Shown: in pieces, positions 1 through 8,766 of the stretch
How positions within the stretch are numbered: position 1 is the stretch's first letter
Layout of the letters: the number at the start of each line of letters is the position of its first letter
Assembly (NCBI GenBank): GCA_903840265.1
Contig: CAIMFH010000170.1
Span: 1 to 45,775, forward strand
Reading direction: 5' to 3'
Length of the DNA: 45,775 bases
From: an uncultured Schlesneria sp.
GTDB lineage: Bacteria; Planctomycetota; Planctomycetia; Planctomycetales; Planctomycetaceae
Notes under the pieces: model-generated
Database searches by the model: none
The model's input: only the letters and a program-made list of their open reading frames with translations
What the model was told of the DNA's origin: nothing
Made by a program: the position numbers and the translations under genes

Positions 1-31
1 GATCGTGCCGGCCACGCCGCTCCTTGAGCCC

Positions 32-70
32 ATTAAAAATTAAAGCCGCTATCGAATAACGATAGCGGCT
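32..70 (-). terminator. Rho-independent terminator of tRNA-Ser
   Basis: A perfect 11-bp inverted repeat (44-54 against 60-70) with a 5-nt loop is followed, on the minus strand, by a T-rich tail TTAATTTTTAA (43-33). It lies 11 nt past the 3' end of the tRNA gene, so it most likely ends that transcript. Confidence 0.85.
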
Positions 71-81
71 AAGCATTGGAG

Positions 82-168
82 CGGAGAGGCAGGGATTCGA
101 ACCCTGGATCCACTTGCATGGATGCCGGTTTTCAAGACCGGTGCAATCGGCCACTCTGCCACCTCTCC
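82..168 (-). tRNA. tRNA-Ser (anticodon UGA)
   Basis: The minus strand folds as a class II tRNA. The acceptor stem is GGAGAGG (168-162) with CCTCTCC (89-83), and the discriminator base is G at 82. The anticodon stem CCGGT/ACCGG encloses the loop CTTGAAA, so the anticodon is TGA, which reads UCA serine codons. A long variable arm and the T-loop GGTTCGAATCC are present, as expected for tRNA-Ser. The 3' CCA is not encoded. A strong terminator follows. Confidence 0.95.
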
Positions 169-185
169 GGGGCGATGCGGGCGGC

Positions 186-214
186 ATCTTACTCGGCGGA
201 ATCGCGGCTTGCCA
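186..214 (-). promoter_or_regulatory. possible promoter of tRNA-Ser
   Basis: On the minus strand a TAAGAT hexamer (191-186) lies 17 nt before the tRNA 5' end. A weak -35-like TGGCAA (214-209) sits 17 bp further upstream. The -10 match is reasonable and the -35 match is poor (3 of 6), so this is only a candidate. Confidence 0.2.
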
Positions 215-258
215 GTTGCCGCGGGGTTTTCTCTGGCGAGTCATTTATGCTCGTCGAT

Positions 259-2022
259 TCATGGCAAACCCGCGGCTTTGCCCTGCGTGCGACGCCAGTC
301 GGCTGCTCCTTTGAGCAGGCCGTCGCGGATCAGGATCGAATGGGCATCGCCCTGGCGCCGATATCCGTCACCGAGTTTTTTCACGTCATTTCCGAAGTCG
401 TGCTTCATCTCACGTAGTTCTATGATTTGCTGAGCAAATTCGGGATCGCCCAGATGTTCGAACTGCAGGCGATCGGGAAACCATTGATGATGCCAGCGGG
501 GAGCGTCGACGGCGTCCCGTAACGACATCCCGAAATCGAGCAGGTTCACGATGACACACAGGACAGTGCTGGGGATGGTGCGTCCTCCGGGGCTGCCTGT
601 GACCAGCAGCAGTTTGCCATCGCGGGCGACTAGCGTGGGACATTGCGAACTGAGCATCCGTTTGCCGGGGGCCATCACATTTGGCTCCGTACCGACTCGA
701 CCGGCGCGAGTTGTCACTCCCAGTTGCCAGTTGAAATCCGTCATTTCGTTGTTCAGCAGGAATCCGGCACCGCGAACGACCACTCGCGATCCATAGCTGT
801 TCTGCAAGGTATATGTGTTTGACACTGCCATGCCGTTGCCGTCTGCGATCGAAAAATGAGTCGTGCTCGGTGGTTCGTCCGACAGCTTAATGTCCTTCGC
901 CAGATCCTCACTGCGTGTTGCCTGATCGAGCCTAAGGTCTTGAGAAACTTGCTTGGCATGTTCCTTGGTCACTAAAGCTGGTGGGATCTGCGTGAATGCC
1001 GGATCCCCCTGATAGCGAACGCGATCACAGCCCGCGCGGCGCATGGCTTCGGCGATTAGATGAGCTGCTCGTGAGGACTTTGAGCCCAGTTTCGCGAGGT
1101 CGTATTGCTCAAGGATATTCAGGCATTCGATCAGCTGAGTGCCGCCGGCACTCGGAGGGGGCGGCGCGTAGATGTCATAGCCGCGGTACGTGGTGTGGAC
1201 CGGTGATCGGATGTGGGCTCGATAGCCCGCCAGATCTTCGGAAGCGATCGCCCCTCCATTGGCTTTCATCTCGTCGACAATCTTTTGAGCGATCGCCCCC
1301 TTGTAGAACGCATCGGGGCCATCGGCAGCCAGGATCGAAAGCGTTCCAGCCAGATCCGGCTGCGTGAGCCGATCGCCTTTCTTCCAAGTGGTCCCATCAG
1401 GTTTTCCATACACGCGACGGAACTCAGGAAACTCGTTTGCCTGTGTCAGCAACTTATTGAGTCCCGATGCCAACGCCGCATCAATCGGGAATCCTTCTTT
1501 GGCCAGATGAATCGCAGGGGCTACCAACTCTGCCCACGGGCGAGTCCCAAATTTCTGATGCGCCAGGGCCAGGCCACGTATCGTACCCGGCACACCCACT
1601 GTGTGATGTCCCTCCTGGCGGTGTTCATTGATGAACGAATCTCGTGAAATGGCCGCGGGGCAGGTTTCGCGGTATTCGATACAGACCGGGTCAGAGGATG
1701 CAGCGGTGCCGCTCGCCGAACCAGGCCAGACCATCATGAAGCCACCGCCACCAATATTCCCTGCCTCCGGAAATGTCACGGCGAGAGACAATGCCACCGT
1801 GACCGCGGCATCAACGGCATTCCCGCCCGCTTGCAGCACTTGCAATCCTGCATCGCTCGCTTCCGGGTTAACGCTAACAACCATTCCTCGCTTGGCCTCG
1901 ACCAACGGGGCCGTCTCGGCGGAACACGAAATGGAGTTGTCACTGCAGAGAAATGACGTCGCGAGCACCAGCAGGCTCAAGCGACGAGAGATGAAAGCCT
2001 TGAACTCAGGGATCCAGATCAT
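259..2022 (-). CDS. ggt: gamma-glutamyltransferase (GGT), secreted
   Basis: Gamma-glutamyltranspeptidases cleave the gamma-glutamyl bond of glutathione and similar peptides in the periplasm, and mature by self-cleavage into large and small subunits. This 587-residue protein is full length for the family. It has an N-terminal signal-like segment (about 1-35), the large-subunit motif GNIGGGGFMM, and the processing site STTHFS. There the first Thr, about residue 387, would become the N-terminal nucleophile. It ends with the conserved DAHSI...G...D.R..G.A.G pattern. The start at 2022 was chosen because GGAG lies 8 nt upstream and a signal peptide follows directly; an in-frame GTG at 2061 would overlap the preceding gene. 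It is the last gene of a five-gene minus-strand run, 31 bp after the MATE gene. The family call is firm; the natural substrate is unknown. Confidence 0.93.
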   Translation of the reverse strand: MIWIPEFKAFISRRLSLLVLATSFLCSDNSISCSAETAPLVEAKRGMVVSVNPEASDAGLQVLQAGGNAVDAAVTVALSLAVTFPEAGNIGGGGFMMVWPGSASGTAASSDPVCIEYRETCPAAISRDSFINEHRQEGHHTVGVPGTIRGLALAHQKFGTRPWAELVAPAIHLAKEGFPIDAALASGLNKLLTQANEFPEFRRVYGKPDGTTWKKGDRLTQPDLAGTLSILAADGPDAFYKGAIAQKIVDEMKANGGAIASEDLAGYRAHIRSPVHTTYRGYDIYAPPPPSAGGTQLIECLNILEQYDLAKLGSKSSRAAHLIAEAMRRAGCDRVRYQGDPAFTQIPPALVTKEHAKQVSQDLRLDQATRSEDLAKDIKLSDEPPSTTHFSIADGNGMAVSNTYTLQNSYGSRVVVRGAGFLLNNEMTDFNWQLGVTTRAGRVGTEPNVMAPGKRMLSSQCPTLVARDGKLLLVTGSPGGRTIPSTVLCVIVNLLDFGMSLRDAVDAPRWHHQWFPDRLQFEHLGDPEFAQQIIELREMKHDFGNDVKKLGDGYRRQGDAHSILIRDGLLKGAADWRRTQGKAAGLP

Positions 2023-2053
2023 CGATACATCTCCGAAGCCAGCGTCGCAATCG

Positions 2054-3433
2054 TTAAACACGCACTTTAATCCAGGCCCCCGAGCGGTATCGCCAGGATG
2101 CCAGGATCGCCCTCAGAATATTGTCGGCACCCATTCCGATCCACGCACCGAACAGACCGCCGTTCAAGACGACCCCACAAAGGTAGCCGACGGAAACTCG
2201 CACCAGCAGGTTGCCGACCAGCGAGCAGATCATCGGAAACCGAGTGTCTCCAGCACCTCGCAAGGCATAGAGATAGACGATCAACACGGCGTTCGGAATT
2301 TGATAGAGCGCCATCAGACGGAAGGCTGGGACGCCGATTTGTGCCACATCGGGACTTGACTGCATGCGAGCATAAATGTTCGGTGCGAATACAAAGAAGA
2401 GGACCATCATCAGTGCGGCGTAGCCGACGCACTGCAGCAAGGCTTCGTGGGCGGCACGTTGCGCCCGAGCGATTTGTCCGGCACCCAGCGATTGACCGAC
2501 CATCGTCGCAGCAGCGATTCCGAACGCCTCGACAGGCAGATATGACAGTGATTCGACACGCACGCCCACCACATGGGCTGCGAAGGTCGCTCCGTCGAAG
2601 CCCAGCGGAGACAAGTTCGCAATGACCATCAGGAATAGAAAGTGTCCGGAGAATGTCGCGACACCACCCAATGCTGCAGGTCCGCCAATTCGTAAGATGC
2701 GGATCATCGTCTCGCGATGAAATCGAAACTCGCTCAATCGCACTTGAATGCGCGACACGCCGGAGAACAACATGAAAGTCATCACGGCGGCCCCGCAGAT
2801 GTGTGCTGTCACGGTCCCGGTGACAATCCCCGTGACGCCCATGGCGGGAAGAGGTCCCCAACCAAAAACGCAGGAGGTCGACACGATGATGTTCACGATA
2901 TTCGTCACGGTGAGCACCAGAAGTGGGGAACGCATGTCACCGGACCCACGCAGCGCGGCGGCGCCGATCAAAGTCCATCCCGCAAAAAACTGCCCGCAGG
3001 CATCAAGCCTGAGATACTCGATGGCGATGTCGCGCTGGGCTCCGTCCATCCGCAGCAGAACAGGGAAGAGACTTGCCAGTCCCTGCAAGATCAGAAAAAT
3101 GCCCATTGCGAACACGACAGTAACTGTCAGCGAACGAGCAGCAATGCGTCTGGCATCATCGAACTGACCAGCTCCCCACGAGCGAGCGACGATCGCGACA
3201 GTTCCTGTCCCGACCAGGCTGAAGATGAGCGATGCCAACCACGAGACGTATGCGGCCAAGCCGATTGCGGAAGTCTCGGTCTCTCCCAGTAATCCTGCGA
3301 GATAGACGTCGTAGAAGCCGACACAAAACGCCAGCAATTGTTCCCCGAGCACGGGCAGCGCGAGCCGAAACAGATCGCGCCGCAGTCGATCCGGTTCTGC
3401 GGCAACTTCAACACTGGCGGGAATGACATTCAT
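2054..3433 (-). CDS. MATE family efflux transporter
   Basis: Multidrug and toxin extrusion transporters export organic compounds across the inner membrane using a Na+ or H+ gradient. The 459-residue product has the family's usual length and about twelve hydrophobic segments in two halves. Typical MATE stretches include LPVLGEQLLAF near the N-terminus, GSGDMRSPLLVL in the first half and the equivalent GAGDTRFPMICS in the second. That internal repeat is the signature of the fold. It sits 61 bp downstream of the class III aminotransferase gene and 31 bp before ggt, so it probably belongs to the same transcript. In that setting it may export a metabolite rather than a drug, but the sequence does not reveal the substrate. 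The ATG at 3433 has no clear Shine-Dalgarno. Confidence 0.93.
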   Translation of the reverse strand: MNVIPASVEVAAEPDRLRRDLFRLALPVLGEQLLAFCVGFYDVYLAGLLGETETSAIGLAAYVSWLASLIFSLVGTGTVAIVARSWGAGQFDDARRIAARSLTVTVVFAMGIFLILQGLASLFPVLLRMDGAQRDIAIEYLRLDACGQFFAGWTLIGAAALRGSGDMRSPLLVLTVTNIVNIIVSTSCVFGWGPLPAMGVTGIVTGTVTAHICGAAVMTFMLFSGVSRIQVRLSEFRFHRETMIRILRIGGPAALGGVATFSGHFLFLMVIANLSPLGFDGATFAAHVVGVRVESLSYLPVEAFGIAAATMVGQSLGAGQIARAQRAAHEALLQCVGYAALMMVLFFVFAPNIYARMQSSPDVAQIGVPAFRLMALYQIPNAVLIVYLYALRGAGDTRFPMICSLVGNLLVRVSVGYLCGVVLNGGLFGAWIGMGADNILRAILASWRYRSGAWIKVRV

Positions 3434-3494
3434 CCAGGCAACGAATTTCGCAGAGGGTCATCGGCAGGGAAAGTGGAAGGAGAATCGCCTGGGT

Positions 3495-4850
3495 TCATTT
3501 CATCCCAAGCAGAGACAACGCCTGATCGAATGCCCGCACCGTTTGGTCAATGTTCTCTGAGGTGTGAGCAGCAGAAGTCATTCCACTCCAACCGAACCAA
3601 TCGACGCCATTGATCAGTAATGCCGCGCGAAATGCGTGTTTCAGTGCGGCGGGTTGTTCGGCATCTAGTTTCCGATAGTCGCCGCCGCATGGAATGAACT
3701 CATCTGAGGTCGGGCGTGGTCCATCGTAATCGGGCAGAATGTGAATCATCGAGAAATCGCCGTAGGCCACCCAAGGAGCGTTGCGCTGTGCAAACAACTG
3801 ATTGAGACGGCCGCGAAGATCGCGAGCCAATTCATTGGCACGCTGACACGGCTTCCCATCGGCAATCGCGTCGAGGGCGACGCAACCGGCGGCGGCCGAT
3901 AGAGGGTTGCCGTTGTATGTCCCGGGATGCTTCATCTTCTTGCCGTACCGATTGCCAAAGGCGATTGCCTCCAGCAAATCGGCGCGGCCCACAAGGGCGC
4001 CGCCCGGTAGGCCTCCGGCCAGGATCTTCGCCAGAGTCGTCATGTCGGGTGTCACACCATAATGAGCTTGCGATCCCCCGGGGTGAACGCGAAAGCCGGA
4101 GATCACTTCGTCAAAGATCAGGATGACACCATACTTGGTGCAGAGTTCGCGCAGACCTTTCAAAAACGCTCCTTGAACAGGAACCAGCCCCCAGTGTCCA
4201 CCGGTCCCTTCAATGATGCAGCAGGCGGGCTTTGATTCGCGAAATGCCTGTTCGGCAAGTTCGAGATTGTTAGGCTCAATCACTACCAAATCGTCCTGGA
4301 CCCCCGCAGTTACGCCCGGCATGGACCAATCGGCCGTGTTGTAGGGTGCATAAGCCGCCAGCACGAGCGAATCGTGCCAGCCGTGGAAGTGGCCGACGAA
4401 TTTCACGACCTTCTCGCGTCCGGTGACGATGCGGGCGACTCGGACAGCCATCAGCGTGGCTTCAGTGCCACTATTGGTGAAGCGAACTCGTTCAGCCGAG
4501 GGGATCATTTTCTGAACCCGCTGACCCCACTCGATCTCCAACTCGTGGCAGGCTGAATAATGAGTCCCCAACGCCATTTGCTGCTGCACGGCGCGAACGA
4601 CGGCGGGGAATCCATGACCAAGCAATAGAGCTCCATGCCCCACCCAATAGTCGATGATCGAGTGCCCTTCGACCGATGTCTTTCGCGAACCTGATGCCTC
4701 CGCAGCGTAAATTGGAAACGGTTCCAGATACCGGCTGTCATGCGTCACGCCGCTGGGAAACACTTGAGAAGCCCGCTCATAATGCTGCGCGGACTTGTGG
4801 AACCGTTGGCGGAATGCCGTATCGATCTCGGAATGATCGGACTTCAACAT
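3495..4850 (-). CDS. class III PLP aminotransferase, glutamate-1-semialdehyde aminomutase-like
   Basis: This is a fold-type I PLP enzyme close to glutamate-1-semialdehyde 2,1-aminomutase (HemL). Visible features are NSGTEAT (phosphate-binding region), FVGHFHGWHD, the cofactor aspartate in IFDEVISGFR, and the Schiff-base lysine in TTLAKILAGGLPGGALVG (about residue 275). The last stretch differs from the HemL form GGxPVGAFGG, and no heme gene is nearby. A role other than heme synthesis (amino transfer, 2,1-shift or racemization of an amino acid) is therefore more likely. The ATG at 4850 has GAGG 9 nt upstream and gives 451 residues; an in-frame TTG at 4868 is the alternative start. The gene lies 55 bp after the D-aminoacylase gene and 61 bp before the MATE gene. 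Confidence 0.85.
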   Translation of the reverse strand: MLKSDHSEIDTAFRQRFHKSAQHYERASQVFPSGVTHDSRYLEPFPIYAAEASGSRKTSVEGHSIIDYWVGHGALLLGHGFPAVVRAVQQQMALGTHYSACHELEIEWGQRVQKMIPSAERVRFTNSGTEATLMAVRVARIVTGREKVVKFVGHFHGWHDSLVLAAYAPYNTADWSMPGVTAGVQDDLVVIEPNNLELAEQAFRESKPACCIIEGTGGHWGLVPVQGAFLKGLRELCTKYGVILIFDEVISGFRVHPGGSQAHYGVTPDMTTLAKILAGGLPGGALVGRADLLEAIAFGNRYGKKMKHPGTYNGNPLSAAAGCVALDAIADGKPCQRANELARDLRGRLNQLFAQRNAPWVAYGDFSMIHILPDYDGPRPTSDEFIPCGGDYRKLDAEQPAALKHAFRAALLINGVDWFGWSGMTSAAHTSENIDQTVRAFDQALSLLGMK

Positions 4851-4905
4851 TGCTTTAGACCTCGACAAAACTCAATAACGCAGGAAGCAGTGGTTGCCAG
4901 ACTCG

Positions 4906-6606
4906 TTAGTCATTCGCTCTATGCCGTAGCGGCTTCCCCGGACGAGCGGCTGTCGGCTTGCCGTCGCTGAGCACGAACTGCCCATTGACAATGACGTGTG
5001 CGATCCCGTCTGAATACTGGAATGGTTCGGTATACGTTGCTCGATCGATGATTGTGGCGGGATTGAAAATGACAAGGTCAGCGTACTGCCCTGGCTCGAT
5101 CAATCCGCGATCGTGCAGGCCAATCTTCGCCGCGTTGAGCGATGTCATCTTGCGGATCGCATCTTCCAATCGAAGTGTTTTCAGTTCGCGGACGTAAACT
5201 CCCAGAACTCTTGGAAATGTGCCAAAGCTGCGCGGGTGCGGGTTGCCTCGACGCAGCGGGCCGTCCACAGCCAACGCATAACCGTCGGACCCGATCGAAC
5301 ACCATGGCTGAGCGAGAGCGACAGTCATGTCCTCTTCAGTGTGATGAGCGTACACCGTGCTGACAGTCCCATTTTCGTCGCTCAAATAGTCGAGAAACAC
5401 ATCCAACGGATCCGGCGTTGGTGATTTCCCTTTACTTCGCTCGGCCAGGACTCGATCAACCGTCAAACCTTTGAACGTGGTTTCCTTGCTGATCAACATG
5501 CGACTCCAATCGCCGCCGACTGCAGTGTAATGGTTGTACCAGCCTGGCAGGCCCTGGCGGATGTCATGTTTTATCCGCTCACGTGCCTCAGGATCTTTCA
5601 GACGCTCGCGCAGCTTCGTCGTGCCTCCTTCATGAGCCCACGGTGGGACGATACTCGCCAAGTCGTTGTTTCCACGCGTGTAGGGATAAACGTTCGCCTG
5701 TACATTTACACCGCGGGTGCGGGCCGCTTCGATCAGGGCGACGATTTCGTTCATCCGTCCCCAGTATTGCTGATCGGCAATTTTCAGATGGATGATGTCG
5801 ACGGGGACTTTGGCTCGCTCACCGATTTCGATGGCTTCTTTCACCGCTTCGAAGACATTCGCTCCTTCGTGACGGATATGCGATGAGTAGATCCCGCCCG
5901 CCTTTGCCACTTCCTGGCACAGATCGATCATGTCTTCGGTCGTGGCGAGCGATCCCGGCGGCATGGCCAGCATACTGGACAGGCCGATTGCGCCCTCAGC
6001 CATCGCCTGACGGACCAACCCTCGCATCTGCTCTCGTTGCTGAGCAGTGGGGCGTTCGAACGAATCGCCCATCACACAACGCCAGACGTTCCCTTGCCCC
6101 ACGTAAGAGGCGACGTTGACCGCAATCCCTTCACGCTCCAGCGTGTCAAAGTACTCTGCGAACGTGCTCCATTGCAGCGTGCGATCACCAACGGTGAGTT
6201 TCTTCGCCGGAAGGCGGCCAAGGGAAGGTGCTGCGGAATCACTTTCCCCCAGAACCTCGGTGGTAACACCTTGTTGGACTTTGCTATGTCCCGCCCCGTC
6301 CTCCAACAAGATCGTGTCGGAGTGCGAATGGATATCGATGAAGCCGGGTGCGACTACTAGTCCAGCGGCATCAATTTGCCTGGTTGCTGCGTTTGCCGGG
6401 ATGCGTCCGACAGCGACAATCCGATCTGCGCGGATCGCAACGTCGCCGATGTACCACGGATTGCCCGTTCCATCGACGACGCGACCGTTTCGGATGACCA
6501 GATCAAACGCTGGTTCAGCGGCACACGCCGCAGATGCAACGAACAGAAACAAGCACAACGCCCACCAATCGAATATCGGCTGGCGGTAGGTGAAGATTTG
6601 ATTCAT
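4906..6606 (-). CDS. N-acyl-D-amino-acid deacylase (D-aminoacylase), secreted
   Basis: A metal-dependent amidohydrolase of the D-aminoacylase family, which removes acyl groups from N-acyl-D-amino acids. From the ATG at 6606 (566 residues) it begins with a signal peptide ending near ACAAEPAF, so it acts outside the cytoplasm. It then shows DLVIRNGRVVDGTG, the metal-binding FIDIHSHSD, SSHIRHEG, and the C-terminal SIGSDG...HPRSFGTF stretch that carries the catalytic aspartate. An upstream in-frame start at 6675 would add 23 residues before the signal peptide and is less likely. It lies in the five-gene run between ferredoxin (77 bp upstream) and the class III aminotransferase. A paralogue lies at 32984-34561. 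The exact acyl or amino acid preference cannot be read. Confidence 0.88.
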   Translation of the reverse strand: MNQIFTYRQPIFDWWALCLFLFVASAACAAEPAFDLVIRNGRVVDGTGNPWYIGDVAIRADRIVAVGRIPANAATRQIDAAGLVVAPGFIDIHSHSDTILLEDGAGHSKVQQGVTTEVLGESDSAAPSLGRLPAKKLTVGDRTLQWSTFAEYFDTLEREGIAVNVASYVGQGNVWRCVMGDSFERPTAQQREQMRGLVRQAMAEGAIGLSSMLAMPPGSLATTEDMIDLCQEVAKAGGIYSSHIRHEGANVFEAVKEAIEIGERAKVPVDIIHLKIADQQYWGRMNEIVALIEAARTRGVNVQANVYPYTRGNNDLASIVPPWAHEGGTTKLRERLKDPEARERIKHDIRQGLPGWYNHYTAVGGDWSRMLISKETTFKGLTVDRVLAERSKGKSPTPDPLDVFLDYLSDENGTVSTVYAHHTEEDMTVALAQPWCSIGSDGYALAVDGPLRRGNPHPRSFGTFPRVLGVYVRELKTLRLEDAIRKMTSLNAAKIGLHDRGLIEPGQYADLVIFNPATIIDRATYTEPFQYSDGIAHVIVNGQFVLSDGKPTAARPGKPLRHRAND

Positions 6607-6682
6607 GCAATGGCCTATTGAGAACGAGGCTTGTCTAGACGTTCGTCGCGACAAGCGTATCGCCGCAGTGGCCACGGATAAA

Positions 6683-7042
6683 TCAACTCCAGTAATTCTC
6701 GCCGTGCCAATTCATTGGCGGCTTGGTTTCGACTTCGACATCACCGTTCACCTGCAACTGGCAGGCAAGCCGCAACGTCTTTTCATTTCCCAAGCGGGCA
6801 AAAAATGTCAACGGGTTAGTGACCATCGAGACTTTTTCGAAGACGCCCTGTGTCGAGCAGTTCTCAAGGCCCTTCTTGACGTTGACTCGGCAACTCGTGC
6901 ACAACCCCAATCCCATGCAGTTGAGATAGTTGTGCGGTACGGGATAAAGTTGCACGCCGGCCTTCAGAGCCTCCTTGCGGAGATTGGCTCCAGCGGGGAC
7001 TTCAACGGTCTTCTTCTCTTTGACGAATGTGATGGTCGGCAT
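6683..7042 (-). CDS. 2Fe-2S ferredoxin, adrenodoxin-type cysteine spacing
   Basis: A small electron carrier of 119 residues. The start at 7042 gives the typical beginning MPTITFVKEKKTVEVPAG and has AGGA 11 nt upstream; an in-frame start at 7201 would add 53 residues without similarity. The cluster ligands are C42, C48, C51 and C94. The CX5CX2C spacing is that of adrenodoxin/putidaredoxin-type ferredoxins rather than plant-type CX4CX2C. It is the first gene of the minus-strand run leading to ggt and diverges from pepA. No obvious redox partner such as a P450 or a reductase is encoded in the window, so its acceptor is unknown. Confidence 0.88.
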   Translation of the reverse strand: MPTITFVKEKKTVEVPAGANLRKEALKAGVQLYPVPHNYLNCMGLGLCTSCRVNVKKGLENCSTQGVFEKVSMVTNPLTFFARLGNEKTLRLACQLQVNGDVEVETKPPMNWHGENYWS

Positions 7043-7224
7043 TTCGACGCGGTTCCTGAGTCTGATTCCAAACGGGCCAGCGGCTATGTCCAGATCATAA
7101 AGTCGGCAGGCGGTTGCTCGCAAGTCGGCAATGCTTGTGGAATCCTCCGGCTTCGGATTCAATGCCCGTCGCCTCACGAACTTGTAAACTCCGGGTTTCA
7201 CCCATCGAATCGAAGGATCGCGAT
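7043..7224. promoter_or_regulatory. divergent intergenic region between ferredoxin and pepA
   Basis: These 182 bp separate two divergent genes and must carry their promoters, assuming the chosen starts. No clear operator, riboswitch or strong -10/-35 pair was recognised. The pepA ribosome site AAGGA lies at the right end. Confidence 0.35.
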
Positions 7225-8718
7225 ATGGAAATTCGTCCCCTCACCGCGCCACTCGTTGAAATTGCCGCGGATTGGCTGATTGTCCCTGTCGTCGAGCCCG
7301 CCCAAATCGATGGTTCGCTGGCAGTGTTAGACAAGGCGTTGTCGGGAGCTCTGACTCGCCTGAAAGATCTGGGGGATCTCACGGGGAAGTTCGCTGCGAC
7401 AGTTCCGCTACGCGGTATCTCCGGCCTCGGGGCCTCGCGATTGCTGCTAATCGGCGTCGGAAAACCCGAAGAATTGACTATGGGACGACTGGATCGAGCC
7501 CTGACGACTGCCGCTCGAGCGATTTCCGACAAGAAAGACGTTCGCGTCGCCGTGGCTGTTCCGGACGCGGCGATTGGAGCGGTCTCGCCAAGCCAATTTG
7601 CCACCTCGGCGACTGCAGCCGGTCTGGTGGGCTCGTTGGGGCAGGATTTGTTTCGAACGGAAAAAGCCCGATTTCCGTTCGCGTCTGTCACCATCGCCAG
7701 TCCGGCCAAGGTTGATGGACTCGAATCGGCGGTTGATCGCGGCCAAATCCTTGGCGAAGCAATCAATTTGACTCGCGACCTGGTCAATCGCCCCCCGCAG
7801 GAAATAACCCCGATCGGATTTGCGAAACGCGCTGAAGCGGTCGCTAAACAGTATGGACTGTCTTGCGAGATCTTTGACGAGAAGCGTTTGGAACAGGAAC
7901 GAATGAAGTCGTTGTTGGCGGTTGCTCAGGGAAGTACCGAGCCAGCACGCATGGTGATCGTCGAACATAAGGGGGGAGCCGCGAATGGACCTCGTCTGGC
8001 ACTGGTTGGTAAAGGAGTGACCTTCGACAGCGGCGGATTGTCACTGAAGCCGACCGACGGCATGTTGACGATGAAGTGCGATATGGCTGGCGCTGCAACC
8101 GTTCTGGGGGCGATGACCGCGATCGCGCGTTTGAAGCTGCCCGTGAATGTGGTTGGCTACATGGGACTGGTCGAAAACATGCCGGGCGGCTCGGCGTTTA
8201 AGCTAGGCGATATCCTGACCGCACGAAATGGCGTGACGATTGAGGTGCTGAACACCGATGCCGAAGGCCGGTTGGTTCTGGCTGACGTGCTGAGCTACGC
8301 GGTCGATGCAGGTGTCGATCGGATCATCGATCTGGCGACGCTGACGGGTGCCTGCGTGGTCGCTCTTGGCGAAGATGTGGTCGGGGCATTCGCCAACGAC
8401 CAACCGTGGTGCGATGCCGTTCTCCAGGCAGCCAAGACTACCGGTGAAGACGCGTGGCAACTTCCCACATGGGATTTGTACGACGAACTGATCAAGGGCG
8501 ATATCGGCGACATCAAGAACACGGGCGGCCGCTGGGGCGGTGCCATTACTGCCGCGAAATTCCTGCAACGGTTCGTGGGTAACAAGCCATGGGTCCATCT
8601 GGATATTGCTGGACCTGCGTTTGCCTCGTCGAATAAGCCGCATCGCGAAGGCGGCGGGACTGGATGTTTCGTCAGAACTCTAGTGGAAGTCGCGAATCAA
8701 TTCGGCCAGAGTAAGTGA
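7225..8718 (+). CDS. pepA: leucyl aminopeptidase (M17, PepA-type)
   Basis: A cytosolic di-metal aminopeptidase that removes N-terminal residues from peptides, usually as a hexamer. The 497-residue protein has the N-terminal macro-like domain and the C-terminal catalytic domain. The metal and catalytic motifs KGVTFDSGGLSLKP (about residue 262) and NTDAEGRL (about 343) are intact. The ATG at 7225 is preceded by AAGGA at 7 nt; an in-frame start at 7114 would overlap the upstream region without added similarity. It is transcribed alone, converging with nadK. In peptide recycling it could act on products of the neighbouring peptidases, but that is inference. Confidence 0.95.
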   Translation: MEIRPLTAPLVEIAADWLIVPVVEPAQIDGSLAVLDKALSGALTRLKDLGDLTGKFAATVPLRGISGLGASRLLLIGVGKPEELTMGRLDRALTTAARAISDKKDVRVAVAVPDAAIGAVSPSQFATSATAAGLVGSLGQDLFRTEKARFPFASVTIASPAKVDGLESAVDRGQILGEAINLTRDLVNRPPQEITPIGFAKRAEAVAKQYGLSCEIFDEKRLEQERMKSLLAVAQGSTEPARMVIVEHKGGAANGPRLALVGKGVTFDSGGLSLKPTDGMLTMKCDMAGAATVLGAMTAIARLKLPVNVVGYMGLVENMPGGSAFKLGDILTARNGVTIEVLNTDAEGRLVLADVLSYAVDAGVDRIIDLATLTGACVVALGEDVVGAFANDQPWCDAVLQAAKTTGEDAWQLPTWDLYDELIKGDIGDIKNTGGRWGGAITAAKFLQRFVGNKPWVHLDIAGPAFASSNKPHREGGGTGCFVRTLVEVANQFGQSK

Positions 8719-8766
8719 GTCCATGAGTCAACTGGCGCGAAGCAACATCGCACGAGCGCCAGAAGG

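Noticed and set aside
76-433. Open frames across the tRNA-Ser gene
   Set aside because: They run through the tRNA and the end of ggt and have no ribosome site or recognisable sequence.
1628-2359. 243-codon plus-strand open frame across the ggt/MATE junction
   Set aside because: Overlaps two well-supported genes on the other strand and shows low-complexity Ala/Thr/Pro runs rather than a fold.
3495-4850. Assignment as true HemL of heme biosynthesis
   Set aside because: The lysine region reads GGLPGGALVG rather than the HemL form, and the neighbours are unrelated to heme; kept as HemL-like only.
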